Shown: one piece after another, positions 7,969 through 17,021 of the stretch
Position numbering within the stretch: the stretch's first letter is position 1
Layout: each line of letters begins with the position of its first letter
DNA from: DASTHG01 sp035491895
GTDB lineage: Bacteria; Gemmatimonadota; Gemmatimonadetes; Gemmatimonadales; GWC2-71-9
Direction: 5' to 3'
Length of the DNA: 36,803 bases
Assembly: GCA_035491895.1 (NCBI GenBank)
Contig: DATJJY010000012.1
Location: 1-36,803, forward strand
Notes under the pieces: generated by a model
What the model was told of the DNA's origin: nothing
The model's input: the letters and a program-made list of their open reading frames with translations, nothing else
Databases searched by the model: none
Position numbers and translations under genes: made by a program

Positions 7969-9605
7969 CCGAGCGCGGAAGCGGGAGCGGAGATCGCGGC
8001 CGACACCGCGTCCAGGACGTCCGGGAACACGCTGTCGCGGAGCCACAGCTCTTCGGCGAGGCGGGCCGCGCCCTCGAGCGCCCCCGAGCGCAGACCGTCG
8101 AGCAACCGCTCTGTGTCTTCGCAGTGCCCGATGAACCGGCGCTCGGCGTAGTCGGCCACTGCACCGGTGGAGATGATGAATTGCCAATCGGACGCCTGGG
8201 CGAGCAGCAGCTCGCGCGCCGCCTGGGCCAGAATCGGGTGCGCGCCCGGAATGGCGAGCGCGGCTGGCGCCGCATCCCAGAACGCGTCCTCCAGCGGCCA
8301 CAGCCGGTCCCACGTCCAGCGGGTCTGATCGTTCATCCACATGCTGTGGTCGCCGTTGACCCCCCACGACCCTTCGGCGAGGCGCAATCCCGTTGCCGCT
8401 GGATGCGCGGCGAGGTGCTGTCCTCCCGTGACCGGACGAACCGACGGACGATGCCGCAGCTCCCGGTAGGTCGCGGCGAGGAAGTCCACGCCCTCGAACC
8501 ACCAATGCCCGAAGAGCTCGGTATCGAATGGAGCGACGACCAGGTCGGCCTTCGAGTCGCCGATCTGGACCAGGAGGTCGGCGAAGTGGCGGGCGTGGTC
8601 CTTCGCCCGTTGCAACGCCTGCTCCGGCTCGTAGGGGCGCTTGTCTCCCAGATCCACTCCGCTACCCGTCACGCGCCACAGCTTCAAGCCGCCGGGCCAA
8701 CGAATCTTGTGGAACTCGAGATACCACTCGTCGCCGGGATACCCCTGCTGCCGGCTCCACACCTGGAGGGAAGAGCGCGGGTCGCGCACCAATGCCGCGA
8801 CCCCGGGCTGTGCCCGTGAGACGCGGTACGCGCGGTACGGGGAGCGCACCGCCGGCACCGGTACCACGACCGAATCGCCGTGGCGCTCGGCATCGAATCG
8901 CTCGGCACCGAGGGGCACCTCGCCGTACGTCCCCAGGGCCTGACCGGCACGGGCCTGGTGGGCATCGGTGAAGAAGTACCGAAAGCCGGCCTCGCTGAGG
9001 TGCTCTTCGATTCCGGGGCGGCGCCCGTGTTTCGGACGGTAAGCGCATTCGGGGAGCCAGCACCCCGTCGGCGTCACGCCGAAGAGGCGGCGATGCTCCA
9101 TGCGACCGACGCCGAGCTGCAGCCGGATACTCTCGTCCCGCCGCAACAGGGGCAGATAGCCGTGCGTCGCGGCCGAACCGATGATTTCGAGCCTGCCCCG
9201 CTCCTGAAACGTCCGAAACGCCGACAGCAGGTCGCCGCCGGTCGAGCGGAACAGCTCCCGCAGCCGCTCGAGGTGGCGGCGCCAGAACTCGACCAGCGGC
9301 ACCAACGCCCCGTCGCCCGTGGTCGCGAGCGCCGGCGACGCCTCGGCGCACGCCTTCAGGCGCTGCTCGAAGAACGCCTCCAGCTCGCGTCGGAACACCG
9401 GGCTCGCCAGCTGATTGGCGAGGATCGGCGTGAAGCCAATCGTCACGGGTGCGGGCGTCCCTTCCGCATCGAGCGCGCGCAGCTGCTCGAGCAGCGGGAG
9501 GTAGGTGTCGATCGCGGCTTCGCACAACCAGTCGCTGCCGTGCGGCCAGCGGCCGTGGTTGAGTACGTACGGCAGGTGGCTGTGCAACGCGAACACGAAT
9601 TCCAT
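7965..9605 (-). CDS. GH57-family 1,4-alpha-glucan branching enzyme
   Basis: Makes alpha-1,6 branches in glycogen by cutting and re-attaching alpha-1,4 chains; cytoplasmic, 546 residues, no signal peptide. The ATG at 9605 has an AAGGGG ribosome site and begins directly with the GH57 motif FALHSHLPYV. The likely nucleophile is Glu186 in GCWLPECAYRP and the likely acid/base Asp361 in VVAPFDTELFGHWWFEG, close to the positions known for the archaeal GH57 branching enzyme. The late stretch GSWGVNGDHSMWMND matches the branching-enzyme type rather than GH57 amylases. It starts 11 nt after the glycogen synthase stop and shares GTGA with the DUF3536 gene. It replaces the GH13 GlgB found in most bacteria; no GH13 enzyme is in the window. 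Confidence 0.92.
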   Translation of the reverse strand: MEFVFALHSHLPYVLNHGRWPHGSDWLCEAAIDTYLPLLEQLRALDAEGTPAPVTIGFTPILANQLASPVFRRELEAFFEQRLKACAEASPALATTGDGALVPLVEFWRRHLERLRELFRSTGGDLLSAFRTFQERGRLEIIGSAATHGYLPLLRRDESIRLQLGVGRMEHRRLFGVTPTGCWLPECAYRPKHGRRPGIEEHLSEAGFRYFFTDAHQARAGQALGTYGEVPLGAERFDAERHGDSVVVPVPAVRSPYRAYRVSRAQPGVAALVRDPRSSLQVWSRQQGYPGDEWYLEFHKIRWPGGLKLWRVTGSGVDLGDKRPYEPEQALQRAKDHARHFADLLVQIGDSKADLVVAPFDTELFGHWWFEGVDFLAATYRELRHRPSVRPVTGGQHLAAHPAATGLRLAEGSWGVNGDHSMWMNDQTRWTWDRLWPLEDAFWDAAPAALAIPGAHPILAQAARELLLAQASDWQFIISTGAVADYAERRFIGHCEDTERLLDGLRSGALEGAARLAEELWLRDSVFPDVLDAVSAAISAPASALG

Positions 9606-9616
9606 GGCTTCGCCCC

Positions 9617-11155
9617 TTAGTGCTGCGACCGCGCGGCACAGCCGCGGCGGTACACCGCCGCGTACGCTCCGGTCGGCTCGTCCCAACCGAACCGCCGGCT
9701 CATCGACTGCTGCATCACGCTCCGCCAGCGCGGCGCGTCGGCGTAGACGTCGAGGACGCGCTGCGCCGCCGCATCCAGCGCCTCCGGCGAGTAATCGACA
9801 AACAGAAAGCCGCTGGCCCCATCCACCACACTGTCCAGCAGCCCCCCGACGGCACGGGCGATGGGAACGGCGCCGTAGCGTTGGGCTCGCAGCTGCGTCA
9901 GGCCGCACGGCTCGTAGAGCGACGGCATCAGGAGAATGTCGGCGCCCGCGAGCAGGCGGTGCTCCAGCCGGTCGGTGAAGGCGAACTCGGCCACCACGCG
10001 ATCGGGATACTGGGCCGCCAGCCCGGCGAGCGCTTCGTGGTAGCGATGCTCTCCCGATCCGAGGAACACGAACTGGGCCTCGGTGGAGGATAACAGCGTT
10101 CCGCCCAGGACGAGATCGAGCCCCTTCTGCCCCACCAGCCGGGCGCTCATCCCGAAGAGCGGAGTATCCGGATCGACCGCGAGGTCGTACGCCTGCTGCA
10201 ACGCGGCCTTGCAGTGCCGCTTCCCCTCAGGGGCCTCGGCCGAGTAGTGCGCGGCGATTTGCGGGTCGTTCGCGGGGTCCCACACGTCGAGGTCGATGCC
10301 GTTGAGGATGCCGACGAGACGGTCCCCGAGCGTCGTGAACGTGTCGTGCAGCCCGAAGCCGCCCTGCGGCGTGCATAGCTCGCGCGCGTGCGTCGGACTC
10401 ACCGTCACGACCATGTCCGAGAACGCGATGCCGCCCTTCAGCACGTTGACCTGGTCGTACCACTCGAACGCCTGCCAGTGGTACAGCGCGGGCGGTAACC
10501 CGAGCAGCGCCATCGCCGACGGAGGATAGTGGCCCTGGAATCCCGCATTGTGCACCGACAATGTCGTGGCGAGCCGCGCGTGGTAGGGGGAGTCGGCGAA
10601 GGCGGTGCGCAGGTAGACGCACGCCAGCGCCGTGTGCCAGTCGTGGGCGTGCAGCACCTGGGCCTGGGGCGCGATTGTCGGCAGGGCCGTGACGGCCGCT
10701 TTGCAGAAAAAGGCGAAGCGCACGGCGTTGTCGGCGTAATCGCCCGAGACGTCGCCGTAGATGCCGCTGCGGTCGAAGAAATCGGGATGCTCGATGAAGA
10801 ACACCACCGGGCCTTGGGCCTGGTCGGCGAGCCGGTAGACGGTGGCGAACTCCGTGCGTGCACCGATGGTGATGGGATACTGGTGCCCGACCCGCTCCAG
10901 CGCGCGGCCCATCTCGCGAACGATGCGATACAGCGGCATCACGATCGTAACCGGGGCGCCGCCGCGAGCCTGCGTCGCGGCGAGCCCGCTCACCGCCTCA
11001 CCCAGCCCCCCGGTCCGCGCGTAGGGCCAGCACTCCGCCGTGAAGTGCACCACCCCGGTGCGAACGCCGGGCTCGGCCGATTGCGGCGCGCGATGCCGCG
11101 GGGCTCGCTTCACCGCCCCTCGGCGCCGCGGGCTCGTGGTGTGCTCCACGCCCAT
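9617..11155 (-). CDS. glgA: Glycogen synthase, GT5 family
   Basis: Transfers glucose from a nucleotide sugar to the non-reducing end of alpha-1,4-glucan; cytoplasmic, 512 residues, near the usual 480-510. The ATG at 11155 follows GGAGG with a 9-nt spacer. Residues 1-32 are a basic tail before the GT5 fold, which opens VVHFTAECWPYARTGGLGEA. Further family marks are VLHAHDWHTAL, LSVHNAGFQGHYP, ILNGIDLDVWDPAND, SARLVGQKGLDLVL and the donor-site SLYEPCGLTQLRAQRYG. The K-x-G-G-L motif that binds the ADP-glucose phosphates in E. coli GlgA is R-T-G-G-L here, a conservative but notable change. It lies 28 nt downstream of the phosphorylase and 11 nt upstream of the branching enzyme. No ADP-glucose pyrophosphorylase is in the window, so the donor must be made elsewhere. 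Confidence 0.95.
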   Translation of the reverse strand: MGVEHTTSPRRRGAVKRAPRHRAPQSAEPGVRTGVVHFTAECWPYARTGGLGEAVSGLAATQARGGAPVTIVMPLYRIVREMGRALERVGHQYPITIGARTEFATVYRLADQAQGPVVFFIEHPDFFDRSGIYGDVSGDYADNAVRFAFFCKAAVTALPTIAPQAQVLHAHDWHTALACVYLRTAFADSPYHARLATTLSVHNAGFQGHYPPSAMALLGLPPALYHWQAFEWYDQVNVLKGGIAFSDMVVTVSPTHARELCTPQGGFGLHDTFTTLGDRLVGILNGIDLDVWDPANDPQIAAHYSAEAPEGKRHCKAALQQAYDLAVDPDTPLFGMSARLVGQKGLDLVLGGTLLSSTEAQFVFLGSGEHRYHEALAGLAAQYPDRVVAEFAFTDRLEHRLLAGADILLMPSLYEPCGLTQLRAQRYGAVPIARAVGGLLDSVVDGASGFLFVDYSPEALDAAAQRVLDVYADAPRWRSVMQQSMSRRFGWDEPTGAYAAVYRRGCAARSQH

Positions 11156-11183
11156 GGCGATCTGCCTCCAACTCCCTCCGCCG

Positions 11184-13343
11184 TCACGCCGTCGGCGGAT
11201 CGTCTTTGATGGCCTCCCCGCGCATAGCTGGAACGTAATACTGCGTGGTGTATTGCTGCACCATCCGCTGGGCGGTGTACCGCTCACCGGCGACCCGCAT
11301 GGCGTGCTTCATCCGCTCGACCCACCCGACGGGGACGCCCCGTTCGTCCCGCGTGTAGAACAGGGGGACGACCTGTTCTTCCAGCAATTGATAGAGGTGC
11401 CCGGCGTCGGCCGGGTCGGCGTCCTCGCCCTCCGGCGCGGGCGGGATGGCCCAGCCGTTCTTCCCCTCGTATCCCTCGTGCCACCACCCATCCAGCGTGC
11501 TGAGCTGGGGAACGCCGTTCAACGCCGCCTTCATCCCGCTCGTCCCCGACGCCTCGAGCGGCACCCGTGGCAGGTTGAGCCACAGGTCGACGCCCTGCAC
11601 CAGGCGGTGCGCGAGATGCATTTCGTAGTCTTCGATGAAGGCGACTCGTCCCTCGAAGCGGGGGTCGCGTGTGAACTCGTACACCTTCTGCAGCACCTGT
11701 TTGCCCGGCTCGTCGGCGGGGTGCGCCTTACCCGCGAACACGATCTGCACCGGGCGCCACGGGTTCACGAGGAGGCGCCGCAGCCGCTCGACGTTGCTGA
11801 AGATCAGGCTGGCCCGCTTGTAGGTCGCGAAGCGCCGGGCGAAGCCGATCGTCAGCGCCCGCTCGTCGAGCAGGGTCCCGGCGCCGACGAGATGCTGCGA
11901 TTCCGTCTTCCACTGCTCCACCCAACGGCGTCGCGCCATTTCCCGGATCGAGCGCAGCAGCACGATCTTCAGATTGGCGTGGGCATTCCACAGATCCGCG
12001 TCGTCGACGGTGAGCACGCGCTGCCAGAAGCCGGGTTCGTCGATGTGCAATCCCCAATCGGCGCCGAGCGCGCGACCCAGGAGCGCCCAGAGCTGGTGCG
12101 ACATCCAGGTATCGATGTGGACGCCGTTCGTCACGTGGCCGATCGGGACCTTGGCCGCGTCGCGCGCGGGCCAGAGATCGGCCCACATGCGGCGCGAGAC
12201 GTCGCCGTGCGCTCGCGAGACGGCGTTCACGAAACCCGAGAGCCGAATCGCCAGCACGGGCATGTGGAATTGGCCGTGATCGTGCGTGGGCGAATGGCCG
12301 AGGCCCAGGACGGTCTCGCGCGGCACCTTCATCTCGTCCCAGATCGGCCCGCAGCAGCTTTCCACCTGCTCGATGGTGAACGCGTCGTGGCCGGCGGGGA
12401 CCGGCGTGTGCGTGGTGAAGACACTGGTTTGCCGCACCTGCCGCACGGCGTCGTCGTAGGAGACGCCGGCGACGGTGAGCTCGCGCAGCCGCTCGAGCAA
12501 CATGAAGGCCGCGTGCCCCTCGTTGGCGTGCCACACCGCGGGAGCGAGGCCGAGCGCCCGCAACACGCGCACGCCGCCGGTGCCGAGCACCCATTCCTGC
12601 CGCAGCCGCAGCTCTCCCGAGCCGCCGTACAGCCGCTGCGACAGCTCGCGGTCGGTGGGATCGTTCTGCGGCAGATCGGTGTCGAGCAGGAAGATCGGGA
12701 CGCGCCCGACCATCATCCGCCACGCCCCGATGCACACCGTCCGTCCCTGCGCCCGGATCGTGGTGAGACTCGGCTCGCCCGCTGCACTCAACACGCGATC
12801 GAGCGGGGTCAGCGTGACGTCGAAGCGCTCGTCGACGTCGCCCTGCCAGCCGTCCAGCCGCAGCCGCTGATCGAAGTACCCGCGCGTGTAGAGCAGGCCG
12901 AGTCCGATCAGCGGGATGCCCAGGTCCGAGGCCGTCTTGCAATGGTCCCCGGCGAGCACCCCGAGTCCTCCGGAATAGATCGGCACCGAGTTGTGGAATC
13001 CGAATTCAGCGCAGAAGTAGACGACCGGGCGCTCCTGCAGGGCGGCGTGGTGTGTCATGAACCACGTCCCGTCGCGCGACTTCTCACGCTCCAGCCGCCG
13101 CATCACGTCGTCGAAGCGGCCCAGGAACTCCTGATCCTCGGCGCATTCCGCGAGACGGGCGGGATCGACGCGGCGCAGCATCTCGATCGGATTGTGCCGG
13201 GTGAGGTGCCACAGCGGCTGGTCGATCGACTGAAACAGCGCGCGCGCCTCGTGGCTCCAGCTCCACGACAAGTTGTGGGCGAGCTCGGCCAACCCGATGA
13301 CGCGCTCGGGGAGGTAGGGGATCTTGCTTTGAGGGTGCGTCAT
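11184..13343 (-). CDS. glgP: Alpha-glucan (glycogen) phosphorylase, GT35, short DUF3417 type
   Basis: Degrades glycogen by phosphate to glucose-1-phosphate, with pyridoxal phosphate as cofactor; cytoplasmic. The 719 residues are shorter than the 800-odd of E. coli GlgP and fit the compact alpha-glucan phosphorylase group, with a DUF3417-like N terminus (ERVIGLAELAHNLSWSWSHE). Core motifs are PIYSGGLGVLAGDHCKTASD, HANEGHAAF, TTHTPVPAGHD, RFATYKRASL, and the cofactor site EASGTSGMKAALNG whose Lys should bind PLP. The first glucan gene after deoA (49-nt gap), it appears to have its own promoter with a -10 box 9 nt before the ATG. Phosphorolysis and synthesis are thus encoded in one transcript, phosphorylase first. 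Confidence 0.95.
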   Translation of the reverse strand: MTHPQSKIPYLPERVIGLAELAHNLSWSWSHEARALFQSIDQPLWHLTRHNPIEMLRRVDPARLAECAEDQEFLGRFDDVMRRLEREKSRDGTWFMTHHAALQERPVVYFCAEFGFHNSVPIYSGGLGVLAGDHCKTASDLGIPLIGLGLLYTRGYFDQRLRLDGWQGDVDERFDVTLTPLDRVLSAAGEPSLTTIRAQGRTVCIGAWRMMVGRVPIFLLDTDLPQNDPTDRELSQRLYGGSGELRLRQEWVLGTGGVRVLRALGLAPAVWHANEGHAAFMLLERLRELTVAGVSYDDAVRQVRQTSVFTTHTPVPAGHDAFTIEQVESCCGPIWDEMKVPRETVLGLGHSPTHDHGQFHMPVLAIRLSGFVNAVSRAHGDVSRRMWADLWPARDAAKVPIGHVTNGVHIDTWMSHQLWALLGRALGADWGLHIDEPGFWQRVLTVDDADLWNAHANLKIVLLRSIREMARRRWVEQWKTESQHLVGAGTLLDERALTIGFARRFATYKRASLIFSNVERLRRLLVNPWRPVQIVFAGKAHPADEPGKQVLQKVYEFTRDPRFEGRVAFIEDYEMHLAHRLVQGVDLWLNLPRVPLEASGTSGMKAALNGVPQLSTLDGWWHEGYEGKNGWAIPPAPEGEDADPADAGHLYQLLEEQVVPLFYTRDERGVPVGWVERMKHAMRVAGERYTAQRMVQQYTTQYYVPAMRGEAIKDDPPTA

Positions 13344-13352
13344 GGGCCCCGC

Positions 13353-13380
13353 AAGCTAATCCGAGGCGTCCTGCGCGCAA
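13353..13380 (-). promoter_or_regulatory. Candidate promoter of the glgP operon (near-leaderless)
   Basis: Minus strand: TTGCGC (13380-13375), 16-nt spacer, TAGCTT (13358-13353), then 9 nt to the glgP ATG. The same TTGC...TAGCTT pair precedes the M24 peptidase and the phosphoribosyltransferase genes. The start has no Shine-Dalgarno of its own at normal distance, which fits a very short or absent leader. Confidence 0.45.
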
Positions 13381-13392
13381 ACGTGTGCGGCA

Positions 13393-14769
13393 TCACCTCT
13401 TGCGGCCGGACGGCGCGGCGGCCCGCGCGCGCTCCGGGGCCGCGAGCGACTCGACACCCTGCTTGGACACCCGATGGGAAACCAGCGGCAAGGGCCGCTC
13501 GACGAGCTTGTCGCCGACGGTGATGGCGCGCTGCAGCGCGTCGAACCCGATCTGGATGCCCGCCGCATCGCGCGCGAACACCGACGCGATCGGCTCGCCC
13601 GAAAGGACCTTGTCGCCCGGCTTGACGGTGATCACGAATCCGACACTCGGCTCGACCGTGTCGTCGACCGTCGTGCGGCCGCCCCCCATGGCGACGATCG
13701 CCCGCCCGATCGTCCGCGGCTCGACTGCGGTGACGACGCCTGTGCCGCGGGCCCCGAACACTTCGACCGCCTGCGCCTGCGGCATGACCGAGGGGTCCTC
13801 GACCACCTTCGGATTGCCGCCTTGCGCCTCGATGATCTGCTCGAACTTTTCGGCGGCGATGCCGGAGGACAACGCATTCTCGAGCCGCTGCCGCGCTTTG
13901 GCGGCGGTCGGCTCGACCTTCGCCATCAGGAGCATCTCGACGCCGAGCGCGTAGGTGACTTCCATCAGGTCTTCCGGACCCTCACCGCGCAGCGCCATAA
14001 TCGCTTCTTCCGTTTCCAGGGCGTTGCCGCACGCCCGACCCAGCGGCCGGTCCATCGCGGTCAAGAGCGCCACCGTCGGGCAGCCCCGGTCCTCGCCGAG
14101 CGCGATCATCGTCTGGGCCAGCTCCAACGCGAGCTCGGTCTGGGGCAGGAACGCGCCGCTGCCGTGCTTCACATCGAGCACGAGGCCGGTGAGTCCTTCG
14201 GCGAGCTTCTTCGACATGATCGACGCGGCGATGAGCGGGATCGCGGGGACGGTCCCCGTCACGTCGCGCAGCGCGTAGAGCCGTTTGTCGGCGGGCGCGA
14301 TCTCCGGCGTCTGACCGATGAGCACCGCGCCGAGCTTCTGCAGCTGCGCCTTCGCGTCGGCGAGCGGGATGTCGGTGCGAAATCCAGGGATCGCCTCGAG
14401 CTTGTCGAGCGTCCCGCCGGTGTGTCCCAGTCCACGGCCCGACATCATCGGCACCGCCACGCCGCACGCCGCCACGAGCGGCGCCAGCACGATCGACACT
14501 TTGTCGCCGATGCCGCCGGTGGAGTGCTTGTCGATGCGCGGCGTCGACCACCCCTCGAACGACAGGCGCTGCCCGGAGGCGATCATGGCGTCGGTCAGCG
14601 CCGCCAGCTCGCCCCGCTCCATGCCGCGCCACACGACCGCCATCAGGAGGGCGGAGATCTGATAATCGGGGATGCGCCCCGCCGTGTAGCCCGCGACGAG
14701 CGCGGACCACTCCTCCGGGGTGAGCGCGCCACCGTCCCGCTTGCGCTCGATCAGCGGCACCACCAACAT
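13393..14769 (-). CDS. deoA: Pyrimidine-nucleoside / thymidine phosphorylase
   Basis: Splits thymidine or uridine with phosphate into base and (deoxy)ribose-1-phosphate in nucleoside salvage; cytoplasmic. 458 residues. The phosphate-binding KHSTGGIGDK is at 81-90 and the family signature SGRGLGHTGGTLDKLE at 110-125. HGSGAFLP, TAMDRPLGRACGNALE and the C-terminal PYNP domain follow. The last 25 residues are a basic, alanine-rich tail not typical of the family. The ATG at 14769 has a strong GAGGAGG ribosome site at 7 nt. The start lies 29 bp from the divergent TPR gene, so their promoters must lie partly in each other's coding sequence. Whether it prefers thymidine (DeoA) or all pyrimidine nucleosides (Pdp) cannot be told, so the symbol is tentative. 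Confidence 0.93.
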   Translation of the reverse strand: MLVVPLIERKRDGGALTPEEWSALVAGYTAGRIPDYQISALLMAVVWRGMERGELAALTDAMIASGQRLSFEGWSTPRIDKHSTGGIGDKVSIVLAPLVAACGVAVPMMSGRGLGHTGGTLDKLEAIPGFRTDIPLADAKAQLQKLGAVLIGQTPEIAPADKRLYALRDVTGTVPAIPLIAASIMSKKLAEGLTGLVLDVKHGSGAFLPQTELALELAQTMIALGEDRGCPTVALLTAMDRPLGRACGNALETEEAIMALRGEGPEDLMEVTYALGVEMLLMAKVEPTAAKARQRLENALSSGIAAEKFEQIIEAQGGNPKVVEDPSVMPQAQAVEVFGARGTGVVTAVEPRTIGRAIVAMGGGRTTVDDTVEPSVGFVITVKPGDKVLSGEPIASVFARDAAGIQIGFDALQRAITVGDKLVERPLPLVSHRVSKQGVESLAAPERARAAAPSGRKR

Positions 14770-14798
14770 TAGGCGTCCCCTCCTCGTGAAATCCTGAA

Positions 14799-15668
14799 AT
14801 GCGCTACGCGACGACCCTCACCGCGCTGGCCCTGCTGACCGCTCCCCGCATCGTGGCGCAGACGACTGCGGCCGAGCACATCGCCCGGGGCGACAGCGCG
14901 CGGGCCGCCCTGCACGCCGACGACGCGCTGCGACATTATCAGGCGGCGGTGGAGGAAATCCAGCGCACGACCGGGGCCCGGCTGCAGGACACCGCCCCGG
15001 TCCATCCGCCCGACCCGCAATACTGCGAGGCGCTCTGGAAGGCCGCCCGCGAAGTCGCGGACGTCGCCAAGCAGCTCCTGGGCGATTCGCTCAAGCAGCG
15101 CCGCGACAGCCTGTACTCGCTCGGTCGCACCTGGGCCGAGGCGGCGATCCGCGCCGACTCCAGCGTGGCCAACGCCCACTTCGCGCGCGCGCTCGTGCTC
15201 GGCCGGCTATCGCGCACGCGCGGGGGAAAAGAGCGCGTTCGGTTCGCGAAGATCATCTACGACGAAACCGAGCGCACCATTCAGATGGATCCCCGGCACG
15301 ACGGCGCGTACCACATCCTCGGCATGTGGAACGCCGAAGTGAAACGGCTCTCGGGCTTCACGCGGTTCGCCGCCAAGACGTTCCTTGGCGCCGGGTTCAT
15401 GAACCGGGCCAGCTGGGACAGCGCCGTGGCCAACATGGAGCGCGCGGTGCAGCTCAACCCGCAGCACATCTACCATCGCCTCGAGCTCGCCGGCGTGTAC
15501 CTCGACGTCGAGCAGCCGGCAAAGGCCACGGAGCAGCTCAAGGCGATCGCGGACCTCCCGATCGGCGACCCAATGGATCCGTACTACAAGCGACTCGCCA
15601 CCGCAGCGCTCGCCGACATCGAGCGCGGCAAGACGGACGACGCCGACGAACGGCTGCGCAAAGGCTAA
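14799..15668 (+). CDS. Exported TPR protein related to the RMDN (regulator of microtubule dynamics) family
   Basis: 289 residues with signal peptide MRYATTLTALALLTAPRIVA|Q, so probably periplasmic. The body is helical with TPR-like repeats (SVANAHFARALVLGRLSR; WDSAVANMERAVQLNPQHIY; HRLELAGVYLDVEQPAKATE). The stretch YHILGMWNAEVKRLSGFTRF followed by AAKTFLGAGF is the signature of the RMDN-type TPR domain, known from animal mitochondria-ER contact proteins and found in bacterial homologues of unclear function. It likely acts as a protein-binding scaffold; no partner is evident. It starts 29 bp from divergent deoA with no good Shine-Dalgarno, and its stop overlaps the convergent M24 peptidase stop by 4 bp. 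Confidence 0.83.
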   Translation: MRYATTLTALALLTAPRIVAQTTAAEHIARGDSARAALHADDALRHYQAAVEEIQRTTGARLQDTAPVHPPDPQYCEALWKAAREVADVAKQLLGDSLKQRRDSLYSLGRTWAEAAIRADSSVANAHFARALVLGRLSRTRGGKERVRFAKIIYDETERTIQMDPRHDGAYHILGMWNAEVKRLSGFTRFAAKTFLGAGFMNRASWDSAVANMERAVQLNPQHIYHRLELAGVYLDVEQPAKATEQLKAIADLPIGDPMDPYYKRLATAALADIERGKTDDADERLRKG

Positions 15669-17014
15669 CGCCGCATCACCCGCTCGATTTCGTCCGTCTT
15701 CTTCGGCAGCGCGCCACTCAGCCATTCGGCGCCGCTGGCCGTGACCAACACGTCGTCCTCGATCCGTACGCCGAGCGATTCGTCCGGGAGATAGATCCCC
15801 GGCTCGAGCGTGAACACCATCCCCGGCGCGAGCGGCGTCGTGTAGTCTCCGACGTCGTGCACATCCATCCCGAGCCAGTGCCCCAACCCGTGGATGAAGT
15901 AGGTGTCGCAGGTCTTGTCGCCGCACAGCGAGTTGGAGTGGTCCCGCATGTAGCTGCGCGAGACGCTGTCGAGCGTCGCGAGCTTCACGCCGGGACGCAC
16001 GGCATCGAAGGCCGCTTGCTGGCTCTCGAGCACCAGGTTGTAAATCGCCTTCTGGCGACCGGTGAACTTGCCGTCGACCGGCCACGTCCGCGTGACGTCG
16101 GCCGTGTACTGTCCGTACTCCGCCCCCGCGTCGACCACGACGAGGTCTCCGTCCAGCATGCGGCGCCGGTTGGTGTCGTAGTGCAGCGTCGTCGAATTGA
16201 GACCGCTCCCGACGATCGAGGGATACCCGACGCGGTCGGCGCCCTGGCGCCGGATTTCGCCCTCGAACGCCGCCTCGATCTCGTACTCGTACATCCCCGG
16301 GCGCGCCGCCCGCATCGCGGCGAGATGGCCCTGGACGCTGATGTTCACGGCCAGGCGCATTCGCGCCAGCTCCTCCGGATCCTTCACGAGCCGCAGCGAG
16401 TCCACGATCGGACGCAGGTTGCGCACGTCGCGCCCGTCGAACGTGAGGTCGCGGATCCGCTCCTCGTCCCTGGTCGTGACGTCGAGCGGTACGTAGACCG
16501 GTCCGCGGGTGCGGACCTGGGCCATGCGCAGGCGACGGTCGAGCGAATCGGTGGACAGGACCGTCGCGATCCCGGATAGCCGGGCCGCCGTTTCCCCATC
16601 GGGCCCGAGCCGGACCCCCGTCCACCGCTCCTGGCGCGGGTCGCGCGGCGGCAGAAACAGGATCACGTCGGTGGAGTCGGGGCTCCGGGCAGCCATCAGG
16701 AGCCACGCATCCTCGGTCTCGAGCTCGGTGAAGTAGAAGAATGTGTTGTGCTGCCGGAAATCATTGTCCTGGGCGTACGAGGCCTCGAGATCGCGCTCGT
16801 GCGCCGCGGGGATCAGCACCACGCCCCGGCCGATACGAGCCAGCAGCGCCCGGCGGCGCGCCGCCGTCGCCGCAGTGTCCACCGGCCGGCCCATTCCGGG
16901 AAGCTCGGGGACCATGATCCAGGCGCCCAGCGGTCCGGCCGACACCTGCGGGGCGGGACGCGCCTGCGCGGCGAGGGTGCCGGCCGCGAAACAGAGCACC
17001 AGGGAAAACCGCAT
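15665..17014 (-). CDS. Exported M24-family aminopeptidase (Xaa-Pro aminopeptidase type)
   Basis: Dinuclear-metal peptidase, probably removing N-terminal residues before proline from peptides in the periplasm. 449 residues from the ATG at 17014, which opens a signal peptide (MRFSLVLCFAAGTLAA|Q); 12 extra upstream codons are open but spoil it. Residues about 50-190 are the creatinase/aminopeptidase-P N domain (DNDFRQHNTFFYFTELE). The pita-bread catalytic domain shows all five ligands: VVVDAGAEYGQYTADVTR (two Asp), HGLGHWLGMDVHD (His), FTLEPGIYLP (Glu) and VRIEDDVLVT (Glu). Most bacterial PepP proteins are cytosolic; the exported form suggests scavenging of proline-rich peptides. TAGCTT 7 nt before the ATG suggests leaderless translation. 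Confidence 0.93.
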   Translation of the reverse strand: MRFSLVLCFAAGTLAAQARPAPQVSAGPLGAWIMVPELPGMGRPVDTAATAARRRALLARIGRGVVLIPAAHERDLEASYAQDNDFRQHNTFFYFTELETEDAWLLMAARSPDSTDVILFLPPRDPRQERWTGVRLGPDGETAARLSGIATVLSTDSLDRRLRMAQVRTRGPVYVPLDVTTRDEERIRDLTFDGRDVRNLRPIVDSLRLVKDPEELARMRLAVNISVQGHLAAMRAARPGMYEYEIEAAFEGEIRRQGADRVGYPSIVGSGLNSTTLHYDTNRRRMLDGDLVVVDAGAEYGQYTADVTRTWPVDGKFTGRQKAIYNLVLESQQAAFDAVRPGVKLATLDSVSRSYMRDHSNSLCGDKTCDTYFIHGLGHWLGMDVHDVGDYTTPLAPGMVFTLEPGIYLPDESLGVRIEDDVLVTASGAEWLSGALPKKTDEIERVMRR

Positions 17015-17021
17015 GGCGACG

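Noticed and set aside
11040..13523. Plus-strand frame of 827 codons antisense to glgP and part of glgA
   Set aside because: Arg/His/Pro-rich translation without motifs; it runs across two well-supported genes.
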